From Paludibacterium yongneupense DSM 18731 (GTDB taxonomy: Bacteria > Pseudomonadota > Gammaproteobacteria > Burkholderiales > Chromobacteriaceae), in NCBI RefSeq assembly GCF_000422925.1, contig NZ_KE383957.1:93593-140298 (forward strand): 46,706 bases of DNA, in the 5' to 3' direction. The notes below the pieces were generated by a model that was not told the DNA's origin, did not search any database, and was given only the letters and a program-made list of their open reading frames with translations. The translations under genes were made by a program, and so were the position numbers. Shown here piece by piece: positions 27,431-36,500 of the stretch (position 1 is the first letter of the stretch; the number at the start of each line of letters is the position of its first letter).

Positions 27431-27958
27431 ATGAGCGGGGTGTGGCTGGCAGGACTGGGCGCCGCCCTGGCGCTGAATGTGGCGCTGGCGGGCGACGCCG
27501 GCGCCGGGCGCGCGCCGTATGGCACCTGGTACGAGTGGGCGCACTATCATGCAGCGAATTCACTGGAGTGCGCGCAAGCGACCGTGCTGATCCTCTGGCC
27601 GTCGGCGGCAGGCATAGAAGTGTTGCGCCAGTGCCGCGATGGCGAGGGAGCGATGCGGCGCAGCGACGAAGAAGCGACCGGAAGCGGTGGCGCGCTGAGC
27701 TGGAAAGTCTACTCGATCTGGCCGTTCTATCACCGGGAACGGGTGTTGCTGGCCGACCCCCGTAACCGCTATCTCGTTGTCGGCGCCGATGGCCTCGACG
27801 ACGTGATGGTGTTTTTTGCCACCCCCGACCCGGCCGCCGATCTGGTCGGCGACGTGGTGGCGCGGCTTGCCGCGCTCGGTGTCGAAGTCGAAGCACTCGT
27901 GCATGCGCGCCGGATCGATACCGCGCATGCCGCCCGCGATGCATCAGACCTGCATTGA
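27431..27958 (+). CDS. Exported lipocalin-like protein
   Basis: A 175-residue protein with a likely signal peptide (hydrophobic stretch LAGLGAALALNVALA, cleavage near residue 20). The mature N-terminus has GTWYEW at 31-36, the lipocalin signature. WKVYSIWPFYHRERVLLADPRNRYLVVG corresponds to the later lipocalin strands seen in Blc, including the PFY and R-Y-V pattern. It lacks a lipobox cysteine, so it is probably periplasmic rather than a lipoprotein. ATG 27431 follows AAGGAAGA; the frame is open upstream to 27386 without a site. The 3' end overlaps the convergent tetR-like gene by 15 bases. Ligand unknown. Confidence 0.65.
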   Translation: MSGVWLAGLGAALALNVALAGDAGAGRAPYGTWYEWAHYHAANSLECAQATVLILWPSAAGIEVLRQCRDGEGAMRRSDEEATGSGGALSWKVYSIWPFYHRERVLLADPRNRYLVVGADGLDDVMVFFATPDPAADLVGDVVARLAALGVEVEALVHARRIDTAHAARDASDLH

Positions 27959-28531
27959 ATGCTGATCCCGCAGTACGAGCGCCAGCATGCGCTCGGCAAG
28001 TTCGTCCACCGACAGCCCGCCGTCCTGGCGATACCAGTGTACGGTCCAGTGCAGGCTGCCCAGCAGCGACCGCCGCAGCAGGCGCGTGTCGGTCTTGATC
28101 AAGCCGGCGGCAGCGGCCTCATCCAGCACCTGCTGCCAGAGCGCTTCATAGCGGTCGCGCAGCACGATCAGCCCCGCTCGTTCGGTGGCCGCGACGCTGC
28201 GCCATTCGTAGAGCATGACCTCCAGTGCCGCCTGATTGTCCCCCAGCAGCGAATTCAGATGGACGTGAAACAGGGCGGCCAGCCGCGAGTGTGCATCGCC
28301 GGCCTGCGCGAGAGCCTGTTCGAGCTTCTCGGTCGTACTGCTGATGCCGAGCGCCATGACGGCGGTCAGGATGTCGTCCTTGCTGCGGAAGTGATAGAAC
28401 AGACTCCCCGACTGCATGCCTATCGCTTCGCCCAGGTCGCGTACCGTGGTGCGTTCGAAACCGTGATCGCGAAACAGGCGTGCCGCCACGCGCACCAGTT
28501 CCATGCGTCGGTCCCCGCCATGCGGCCTCAT
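27944..28531 (-). CDS. TetR/AcrR-family transcriptional regulator
   Basis: A 195-residue repressor-type protein. The N-terminal helix-turn-helix reads RVAARLFRDHGFERTTVRDL then GEAIGMQSGSLFYHFRSKDD, the classical TetR pattern. The C-terminal ligand-binding part is helical, with MLYEWRSV and RDRYEALWQQVLDEA, reminiscent of regulators of fatty acid or acyl-CoA metabolism. Its ATG overlaps the waaF stop by four bases (ATGA), so it ends the ilvE-waaF gene string. The frame stays open upstream through waaF in another phase, which is a shadow. Target genes are unknown. Confidence 0.9.
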   Translation of the reverse strand: MRPHGGDRRMELVRVAARLFRDHGFERTTVRDLGEAIGMQSGSLFYHFRSKDDILTAVMALGISSTTEKLEQALAQAGDAHSRLAALFHVHLNSLLGDNQAALEVMLYEWRSVAATERAGLIVLRDRYEALWQQVLDEAAAAGLIKTDTRLLRRSLLGSLHWTVHWYRQDGGLSVDELAERMLALVLRDQHSMQV

Positions 28532-29550
28532 TGCGGGAGAACCCCGGGCAGCAAACCCTGCGCTGCGCGCCAGACACGCTGCGGCTCCATTTTCTCCAGG
28601 CAGTCGGTATGGCCGAGCGGGCAGCTGCGCTCGAAGCAGGGGCTGCAGTCCAGTCCCAGTGTCACGATGGTCGCATGTCGGGACAAGGGCGGAGTGAAAT
28701 CGGGGCTGGAGGAACCGTAAAGCGCGACCAGCGGGATGTCGAGCGCCGCCGCGACATGCATGAGGCCGGAGTCGTTGCAGATGGCGATGTCGGCCAGCCC
28801 CATCAGGTCTATCGCCTGGTCGAGCCCGGTCTTGCCGCAAAGATTGACCGCCGCGCCGGAGAGGGCTGCGATCTCCTCTGCGATTTCGCGGTCCTTGCCG
28901 GAGCCGAACAGCCAGACCGCGATGCCGGCCGCCTCGAAGCGGCGTGCGAGTTCGGCGAAATGGCGGGCCGGCCAACGCTTGGCGGGGCCATACTCGGCCC
29001 CCGGGCAGAAGGCGGCTATCGGGCGTTCGCGGCTCAGGCCGAAGGCGGCGAGCGTCGCGTCCTGGCTGGCGGCGGATATCGTGATGTGCGGAGCGGGGAT
29101 AGGGCGCACGATGGGCTGGTGCTTGTCCTCGGCCAGCGCATAAAAGCGTTCGACCATCATCGGCAACTGGTTTTCGTCCAGCTCGCGTGCATCGTTGAGC
29201 AGCCCGTAGCGCGATTCGCCGATAAAGCCGGTGCGGCGGCGGCTGCCGGTAAACAAGGGGATGAGTGCCGACTTGAGCGAGTTGGGCAGCACGATCACCT
29301 GATCGAAATGCTCGCGCGCGAGTGTGCGTCCCACGCGCCAGCGCGCCGACAGTTGCAATGCTCCGTGTCCGAAGGGATTGAGATGGGCGCGTGCAACTTC
29401 CGGCATGCGTGCTAGCAGCGGCAACGTCCACTGCGGCGCGAAAACATGCAGCTCCAGACCGGGATGGCGCTCGTGCAGACGCCGGTATAAAGGCTGAGCC
29501 ATGACGCTGTCGCCGATCCAGGATGGGGCAATTACCAGGATTTTTTTCAT
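28528..29550 (-). CDS. waaF: ADP-heptose:LPS heptosyltransferase II
   Basis: Glycosyltransferase family 9 enzyme of 340 residues that adds the second heptose to the inner core of lipopolysaccharide, at the cytoplasmic face of the inner membrane. Motifs: LVIAPSWIGDSVMAQPL at the N-terminus, CPGAEYGPAKRWPARHF, NDSGLMHVAAAL for sugar-nucleotide binding, and the Cys-rich DCSPCFERSCPLGHTDCLE near the end. Length matches E. coli WaaF (348). It follows the CHCC zinc finger gene and precedes the TetR gene with a four-base overlap. The outer membrane of this organism therefore carries heptose-containing LPS. Confidence 0.96.
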   Translation of the reverse strand: MKKILVIAPSWIGDSVMAQPLYRRLHERHPGLELHVFAPQWTLPLLARMPEVARAHLNPFGHGALQLSARWRVGRTLAREHFDQVIVLPNSLKSALIPLFTGSRRRTGFIGESRYGLLNDARELDENQLPMMVERFYALAEDKHQPIVRPIPAPHITISAASQDATLAAFGLSRERPIAAFCPGAEYGPAKRWPARHFAELARRFEAAGIAVWLFGSGKDREIAEEIAALSGAAVNLCGKTGLDQAIDLMGLADIAICNDSGLMHVAAALDIPLVALYGSSSPDFTPPLSRHATIVTLGLDCSPCFERSCPLGHTDCLEKMEPQRVWRAAQGLLPGVLPQ

Positions 29551-29613
29551 ATCGCACAGGCAAGGCGCGCCGACACGGGCCGAATCAGGCCGTGCCGACG
29601 CGCCGGGGTGGGG

Positions 29614-29814
29614 TCAGTGATGGTGTCCGAGCGGGCCGACCAGTTTGTAGCGGGTGCTACAGTAGGGACAAGTCGCTTCGCCGCTTGGGTCCAGTGGCAG
29701 GAAAACCCGGGGATGCGAGTTCCATTGCACCATGTCCGGCATCGGGCAGACCAGCGGCAGGTCGGCGGCGGCGACTTCGATCACGTGCCGGGTGTTTTCT
29801 TTGAGTTCGCTCAT
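29614..29814 (-). CDS. CHCC zinc-finger domain protein
   Basis: A 66-residue protein with Cys23, His34, Cys49 and Cys52 in the C-x10-H-x14-C-x2-C layout of the zf-CHCC family (related to the mitochondrial NDUFS6 domain). It ends in GPLGHHH. In betaproteobacteria such a gene is commonly found between ilvE and waaF (recalled synteny), as here. Function is unknown; zinc binding is predicted from the ligands. The gaps to ilvE (41 bp) and waaF (63 bp) suggest one transcript. Confidence 0.9.
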   Translation of the reverse strand: MSELKENTRHVIEVAAADLPLVCPMPDMVQWNSHPRVFLPLDPSGEATCPYCSTRYKLVGPLGHHH

Positions 29815-29855
29815 GCTCTGTGTCCTCGCGGGACGCCGTAGCGTCCCTTCGCGTC

Positions 29856-30779
29856 TTACTCTACGTAGCTCAGCCAGTGTTCGTGGGCCGGATCGAGGCC
29901 CTTGACGCTGTCGAAATAGCGTTTCTGGATTTCGGTGGTGACCGGGCCGCGATGCCCGGCGCCGATCTGGCGGCCATCGAGCTCGCGGATCGGGGTGACT
30001 TCGGCGGCGGTGCCGGTGAAGAAGGCTTCGTCCGCGCTGTAGACTTCGTCGCGGGTGATGCGCTTTTCGACCAGGCTCAGCCCCATCTCGGCCGCGATCG
30101 TGATCACGCTGTCGCGGGTGATGCCTTCCAGCGCCGAGGTCAGGTCAGGCGTGTACAGCTTGCCCTTGCGGACGATGAACACGTTTTCGCCCGAGCCTTC
30201 CGCCACATAGCCGTCGACGTCGAGCAACAGCGCTTCGTCGTAGCCGTCGCGGGTGGCCTCGGTATTGGCCAGGATCGAGTTCATGTAATTGCCGTTGGCC
30301 TTGGCCTTGCACATGGTGATGTTGACATGATGACGGGAGAACGAGGACGTCTTGACGCGGATGCCGCGCTCCATGCCTTCTTCGCCCAGATAGGCGCCCC
30401 AGGGCCAGGCGGCAACGATCACGTGCACGTCGTCTGCCGGCGGCGCCACGCCGAGCTTGCCCGAACCATAGAAGGCCATCGGCCGGAAATAGCACGACTT
30501 GAGCCCGTTGGCCTTCAGCACGTCGTGGTGCGCGCGATTGATCTGCTCGCGCGAGAAGGGCAGCTTGATGCCGAGAATGTGCGCCGAGCGGAACAGGCGG
30601 TCGGTGTGGTCGCCGAGGCGGAACACCGCAGGGCCGCGCGGCGTTTCATAGGCACGAACGCCTTCGAACACGCCCATGCCGTAGTGCAGCGTGTGGGTCA
30701 GAACATGGGTCGTGGCATCGCGCCAGTCCACCATTTCACCGTCGTACCAGATAAAGCCGTCTCGATCGGACATTGACAT
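29856..30779 (-). CDS. ilvE: Branched-chain amino acid aminotransferase
   Basis: PLP-dependent transaminase of fold type IV, 307 residues. It performs the last step of isoleucine, valine and leucine synthesis. The PLP Lys is Lys160 in CKAKANGNYMNS; other hallmarks are LHYGMGVFEGVRAY, GYVAEGSGENVF and FFTGTAAEVTPI. ATG 30779 is chosen because GGAG lies upstream; an ATG two codons later is possible. The frame continues upstream as a shadow. It follows glnE after 89 bp and leads the zf-waaF-tetR string. Confidence 0.96.
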   Translation of the reverse strand: MSMSDRDGFIWYDGEMVDWRDATTHVLTHTLHYGMGVFEGVRAYETPRGPAVFRLGDHTDRLFRSAHILGIKLPFSREQINRAHHDVLKANGLKSCYFRPMAFYGSGKLGVAPPADDVHVIVAAWPWGAYLGEEGMERGIRVKTSSFSRHHVNITMCKAKANGNYMNSILANTEATRDGYDEALLLDVDGYVAEGSGENVFIVRKGKLYTPDLTSALEGITRDSVITIAAEMGLSLVEKRITRDEVYSADEAFFTGTAAEVTPIRELDGRQIGAGHRGPVTTEIQKRYFDSVKGLDPAHEHWLSYVE

Positions 30780-30868
30780 CTCGGTTTGCTCCGCATTTTT
30801 TTCAGATGATGTGTGTCGATTATACCGTTGCCCCGGCGCTTGTGAACCCGACGCTTGAAAAACAGCCT

Positions 30869-33541
30869 TCACTCCTGGCCAAACAGCGCATGCCACAGTT
30901 GCTTTCCCGCCTGGTAGCGTTCGCGCAAGGCGTCGTCGACGTCGACGCGGTCGAGATCGTTGAGGCGGGCCGCATGCTGCAGCCGGCGTAAATGGCGGTA
31001 GGTGTCGCGACAACCGCGTGCGAGATCGGCCGGGATCAGTCCTGCGTCGGCCGCGCAAGCGAGCAAGGCGATGGTGCCGCTGTTGGCGGTCAGCGCCGGC
31101 AAGTCGGCGGCGTGACCGAGAATCAGGTACTGCATGATGAATTCGATATCGACGATACCGCCGCGCGCATGCTTGACGTCGTGCTCGAGCGCCGGATGGC
31201 TCTCCAGCATACGGCTGCGCATGGACAGGACTTCGGCGCGCAAACGCTCCGCGTCGCGCGGGAGGGTGAGGATGGCGTGGCGTATTTCGGCGAAGCGTTC
31301 GCCTATGCCCGCGTCGCCGGCGATGAAGCGTGCGCGGGTCAGCGCCTGGTGCTCCCAGGGCCAGGCGTCGAGCCGCTGGTAGCGTTCGAACGCTTGCACG
31401 CTACTGACCAGCAGGCCGCTCGATCCATTGGGGCGCAGGCGCAGATCGATGTCATACAGGCGGCCGGCCGCCGTGGCGCTGGTGAGCCAGGCTATCATCT
31501 TGCGCGCGAGGCGCGAATAGATTTCGGCGGCATTCTGATCCGGGTCGTCGTACAGGAAAATCAGGTCGAGATCGGAGGCGTAGCCCAGTTCCTTGCCGCC
31601 GAGCTTGCCGTAGCCGACGATGGCGAACCGCGGGGTGTCGCTTTCGCGCGCAGGAATGTCCAGCCAGGCGTGGCGCAGCGTGGCGGCCAGCACGGTGTCG
31701 GCCAGGCGCGACAGTTCGTCCGACAGCGCCTCCAGCGTCCACATTCCGGCCAGATCCTGGGCTACAAGCCGAAAGGCTTGCGCGTGCTGGAAATGGCGCA
31801 GCATATCGATCTTGCCTTCGACATCGCCATCGAGGCCGTCCAGCTGCGCTTCCAGCTGCCGCGCCAGTACCGGCCAGTCGGGCGGCGCGTACAGTACGCG
31901 TGCGTCGAGCAATTCGTCGAGCAGGATCGGGTGCCGGGTCAGATAGGTCGATACCCACGAACTGGATGAGCATAGGGCAGCGAGACGCTGCAAGGTCTGC
32001 GGATATTCGGTCAGCAATGCCAGATAGGACGCGCGGCGGCTGATCGCCTCCATCAGTCCGATGATGCGCCCCAGCGTGGCGCCAGGGTTCGGGTAGCGGG
32101 CGGCGACTTCGATCAGGGGGGGGAGCAGCGCATCGAATTGCCGGCGGTTGAGTTGCGGCATCTGCTGATAGCGTTGCGAACGCGCGAGCGCTTCGAGCTG
32201 GCGCGCAACGTCGTCCGGGTCGCGATAGCCGAGCGCAGTCAGCGCCGGACGGATGTCGTGTTCGGCCAGGTCGCGCCAGGCCGGATACAGCGGGTGCTCG
32301 GGGGCGGTGTCGGTCGGCAGGAAAAAAACCTGTTCGAAATGCCGCGCCACGCGCTGGCGCTGGCGGGCGAGTTCCGTCATGAAGGTGTCGCGGTCGGGCA
32401 AGCCGAGCCCGTGGGCCAGTTTTTCGAGTGCCTCATCCGTGTCGGGAAGGGTCTGCGTCTGCTGGTCGTCCGTGTATTGCAGGTGATGTTCGAGCCGGCG
32501 CAGAAAGGCGTAGGCTTCCTGCAGCTCGGCGACGGCGCCCGGTTCGAGCAGGCGCAGCTCGCCCAGTCGCGCGAGGGTCGCGCGCGTGCCTCGCAGTTGC
32601 AGGCTCTTGTCGCGGCCGCCGCGGATGAGTTGGAAGACCTGGGCGATGAACTCGATCTCGCGGATACCGCCCGGGCCGAGCTTGATATTGTTGACCATGT
32701 CGCGGCGGGCGACTTCGCGCCGGATCTGCGCGTGCAATTCACGCATGGCGCCATAGGCGCCGTAGTCCAGATATTTGCGATAGACGAAGGGGCGCACCAG
32801 CTCGGCCAGACCGTTCTCGTCGCCGGACAGGGCGCGCGCCTTGATCCAGGCGTAGCGTTCCCACTCGCGTCCCTGGGTCAGCAGATAGTTCTCGAGGGCG
32901 GTGAAACTCATGGCCAGCGGCCCCGAGTCGCCGTAGGGGCGCAGGCGCATGTCGACACGGAAAACCTGGCCGTGATCGGTCAAGTCGCTCAGCAGGCGTA
33001 TCAGCGCCTTGCCGAGCAGGGCGAAATACTCGTGATTGCTGATGCATTTCTCGCCGTCGGTCTCGCCGTTTTCCGGATAGATGAAGATGAGGTCGATGTC
33101 GGACGAGGCATTCAGCTCGTCGCCGCCGAGTTTGCCCATGCCGACCACGATCAATTGCTGCGCCAGGCCGCTGTCTTCGCCTATCGGCTGCCCATGGCGG
33201 GCGAGCGAGCGCTGAGCGACATCCAGCGCGCGCTCGATACAGAAGCGGGCCAACTGGCTCACCCCGCCCACGACTTCGTCCAGGTCGGCCATGCCGCCGA
33301 TGTCGCGCACAATCAGGCGCGCCATGAAGGCCTGGCGCAAATCGCGCAGCGCGGGCGACAGTGCCTCGGGGGTCGCCAGTGCGTCCCAATCCGCGCAGGC
33401 CTGCATCTGGGCCAGGTCGAAGGGAGTGTCGACATTCCGCTCCAGCTCGCGCGCAAGATCGGGAGCGGCGGCTAGCAGGCGACACAAATAAAACGAATGA
33501 TGCTTGGCCGTCTCGATGGCACGACTGGCATTTGATGGCAT
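30869..33541 (-). CDS. glnE: Glutamine synthetase adenylyltransferase/deadenylase
   Basis: Bifunctional enzyme of 890 residues that controls glutamine synthetase by adding and removing AMP in response to PII and glutamine. It has two nucleotidyltransferase domains. The N-terminal adenylyl-removing domain has GMGKLGGDELNASSDIDLIF around 134-153. The C-terminal adenylyl-transfer domain has GYGKLGGKELGYASDLDLIF around 635-655. Regulatory helical regions follow each, including GPGGIREIEF and RGGIVDIEF. ATG 33541 lies only 17 bp from the divergent yhdP start. Length is in the usual range, slightly shorter than E. coli (946). Confidence 0.96.
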   Translation of the reverse strand: MPSNASRAIETAKHHSFYLCRLLAAAPDLARELERNVDTPFDLAQMQACADWDALATPEALSPALRDLRQAFMARLIVRDIGGMADLDEVVGGVSQLARFCIERALDVAQRSLARHGQPIGEDSGLAQQLIVVGMGKLGGDELNASSDIDLIFIYPENGETDGEKCISNHEYFALLGKALIRLLSDLTDHGQVFRVDMRLRPYGDSGPLAMSFTALENYLLTQGREWERYAWIKARALSGDENGLAELVRPFVYRKYLDYGAYGAMRELHAQIRREVARRDMVNNIKLGPGGIREIEFIAQVFQLIRGGRDKSLQLRGTRATLARLGELRLLEPGAVAELQEAYAFLRRLEHHLQYTDDQQTQTLPDTDEALEKLAHGLGLPDRDTFMTELARQRQRVARHFEQVFFLPTDTAPEHPLYPAWRDLAEHDIRPALTALGYRDPDDVARQLEALARSQRYQQMPQLNRRQFDALLPPLIEVAARYPNPGATLGRIIGLMEAISRRASYLALLTEYPQTLQRLAALCSSSSWVSTYLTRHPILLDELLDARVLYAPPDWPVLARQLEAQLDGLDGDVEGKIDMLRHFQHAQAFRLVAQDLAGMWTLEALSDELSRLADTVLAATLRHAWLDIPARESDTPRFAIVGYGKLGGKELGYASDLDLIFLYDDPDQNAAEIYSRLARKMIAWLTSATAAGRLYDIDLRLRPNGSSGLLVSSVQAFERYQRLDAWPWEHQALTRARFIAGDAGIGERFAEIRHAILTLPRDAERLRAEVLSMRSRMLESHPALEHDVKHARGGIVDIEFIMQYLILGHAADLPALTANSGTIALLACAADAGLIPADLARGCRDTYRHLRRLQHAARLNDLDRVDVDDALRERYQAGKQLWHALFGQE

Positions 33542-33558
33542 AATGAGTCCGTCCGGCT

Positions 33559-36500
33559 ATGTCGGTTTCATTCCACCATTGTAATGGTTTGTCCCTCTTG
33601 GAAAAACGCTTTCAAGGTATTCGTCAGTTGCCGGTCGTTCATACTCTGAAACGACTGCTCAAGGCGTTGTCCCTGCTCTCGGGCCTGGCTGCGTTTCTAG
33701 TTGCGCTCGCTTTTCTCGTTTTTACCTACTGGCTTCTGCCGCGGCTGGACAGCTACCGCCCTGCGCTTGAGAGCTATCTGTCGCAGATGACCGGCCGTCG
33801 CGTCGCGATCGCGAAGCTGTCCGGGTACTGGGATGGCGTGGCGCCCTTGCTGGAGATATCGGGGCTCAGCATCGCCAATCCGGGCGGCGGCGCCCTGACG
33901 CTCGAGCATGTCGGTGCCAAGCCTTCGTGGGAGAGCCTGCTGGTGCTTTCCCCGCGCTTGTCGCGGGTCCAGCTGGACGGTCCCAGCATCGAACTGCTGC
34001 GCGGGCGGAACAATCTGCTGTATCTGAACGGTTTTCCGCTCAATGCAGGCAAATCGTCGGATGGACGGCTGAGCAATCTTCTGCTCAGTCAGAGCCGCAT
34101 TGAAATCAATAACGCGCGGCTCGGGTGGCAGGACGACTACAACGGGTTTCCCCGCATCAATCTCGACCAGGGTCGGCTGGTGCTGACGCGGGGGTGGTTC
34201 GGCCATACCTTGCTGGTCTCCGGACGCCCGACCGATAATCCCGGCAACAGCGTCGAACTGTCGGTCCGCTGGCGCGGCGACGATGTGCGCGACTGGGTGC
34301 ACTGGAGCGGTTCGATACAAGGCCGTATCAGTGGCGCCCTGGCCGGAACCTGGCGCCAGTATCTGGCCTCCTTCGGCACCCTGCGCACCGGCGAGGGCCG
34401 CGGGTCGCTCGACGCGACTTTCAGCGGCGGTCGCTTCGACCGCATCACGGCCGACTTCAAGCTGCAGAATGCCTTGTATGCCGCTCCCACGGCCTCTTCC
34501 GGCACGGTCGCGATCCCCGTCTTCGGCGGGCGGCTCGATATCGCGCGCCACGGCGAACGCTACGATATCGACGCGAGCGACCTGACGCTGTCGAGTTCGA
34601 CCGGCATCGCTTTCGAGCATTCGCATATCCATGGCTCCTGGCAGGGCGGGGCAAGCGGTGGCGGCGAGTTGAGCCTGGACAACGTCGATCTGTTGCACCT
34701 GACGCCATTGGTGCACGGGCTCGGCCTCGATCGCAATCCGCTGTTTGCCCGCTTCGCGCCATCCGGGCGCCTGCAGGCGGTGAAAGTCATGTGGAGCGGC
34801 CATCTCGAAGCGCCGACGCGCTATCGGGTCAGCACCCGCTTCAACCAGCTTGCCTGGAAAACCTTCGGCGCGATTCCGGGCGTGTCGGGTGTGTCGGGCA
34901 GTGTCGACTTCGACCAGGCTGGCGGCCGCCTCACGCTCGATATGTCGAAGTCGCAGGTCCGTATCGATCCGGTGTTCCCGCATCCGCTCGATTTCGCGTC
35001 CCTGAACGCCGATATCGCCTGGCAGGTGGTGCCGCATGGGGTGAGCGTCGACTTTCGCGATGTGCGCTTCTCCGATGCCGCGCTGGCCGGGCGGCTGTCG
35101 GGGCACTACCGCTATGTCGGCACCGGCGCCGGGCAAATCGATTTGACGGCGAGCATAGAACGTGTCGACGCGATTCGCGTGCCGGATTACATGCCCTATG
35201 TCGTTGGGCGCGATACCATCAGCTGGTTGCGCCAGGCCCTGCGCGGCGGAGAACTGACGCAGACGACGCTCAAGCTCAGCGGCGATCTCGATCGCTTCCC
35301 GTTCCGCGGCGGGCGGGGGGGCGAATTCCTGGTGCAGGGCAGGGTGCGCGGTGGCAAACTCGCCTACCAGCCCGGCTGGCCTTTGCTCGACGGTATCGAT
35401 GCGAGCCTGCGCTTTCATAACGAGAGTATGGAAATCGTCGGCAACTCGGTATCGACCGTCGGCGTTCCCCTGTCTGGCGTCAAGGTCACGATTCCCGACC
35501 TCGGGGCGGCCAAACCGCAGCTGCAGGTGCTCGGGCAGGCCAACGGCCGCATGCAGGACATGCTGGCCTTTACCCGCAAGAGCCCGGTCGATGGGTGGCT
35601 CGACGGTTTCACCGGCTCCCTGCACGCGACCGGCAGCGGTAAACTCGATCTCGGTCTTACGATTCCGCTCGCCGGCAAGGATCCGGTCCTTGTGCGCGGC
35701 GACATCCGGTTCGATGACAACGGGCTGCGTTTTGCGCGCCTGCCCCTGCCCGAACTCGAACATGTGACCGGCCATCTCGCATTCAGCGAACATGGCGTGT
35801 CCAGCCCGGGGCTGCACTTCGATGCCTTCGGCGGCGCCTTTGTCCTCAAGGCCGACAGCGATGCAGGCGGCGCGATGCGCTTCAATCTCGATGGCAATGC
35901 CGACAGCGGCAAGGTCATGCAGCGCTACGTGCCTGAATTGGCGCCCTATACGGTCGGCCGGTCGCCCTATTCGGCGCACTTTACCGTGAACAAGGGGCTC
36001 GAGTCGCTGCAGGTGACGTCGCCGCTGAGCGGTACGGCGCTCACGCTGCCGGCGCCCGCCAGCAAGGCGGCGGCGCTGGCGGCGCCCCTGGTGTTGAATC
36101 TGCAGGATGCGGGGCGTGCGGGGCTGCGGCTCGACTTCAGTGTCGGGACGCTGGCGGCCGGCCGTTTCCATCTAGCCGGGAACGGCGATATTCAGGCCGG
36201 GCAGGTCGCGATCGGCCGCACGCTGCAGGAGTCGATCCCCGATGGCCTGTCGCTGCGGGTCGCGGCGCCAAGCATCGATCTCAAACCCTGGATCGCGCTG
36301 CCTGGGACGGCGCCCAAGGGGGCGCCGTCCCAGTTCAGACTCGATCTGGAGACGCCGCTGCTGACCTGGGGCGAAATACAGTTGCACGATTTGACCATGG
36401 CGCTCAGTCACGGTGCCGGCGGAGGCGCTTGGCACGCGACACTTGTGGCGAAGGAAATGGGCGGCGATATCGATTATTTCTCGAACGGCGCCGGACTCGT

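Noticed and set aside
28532-29563. Upstream extension of the TetR frame through waaF
   Set aside because: This part overlaps waaF in another phase and is Arg/Ala-rich; the TetR domain begins at the ATG at 28531.
33697-36171. 824-codon open frame on the - strand inside yhdP
   Set aside because: Antisense shadow of a GC-rich gene; Arg/Gln/His-rich product with no motif, while the + strand frame is a clear YhdP.
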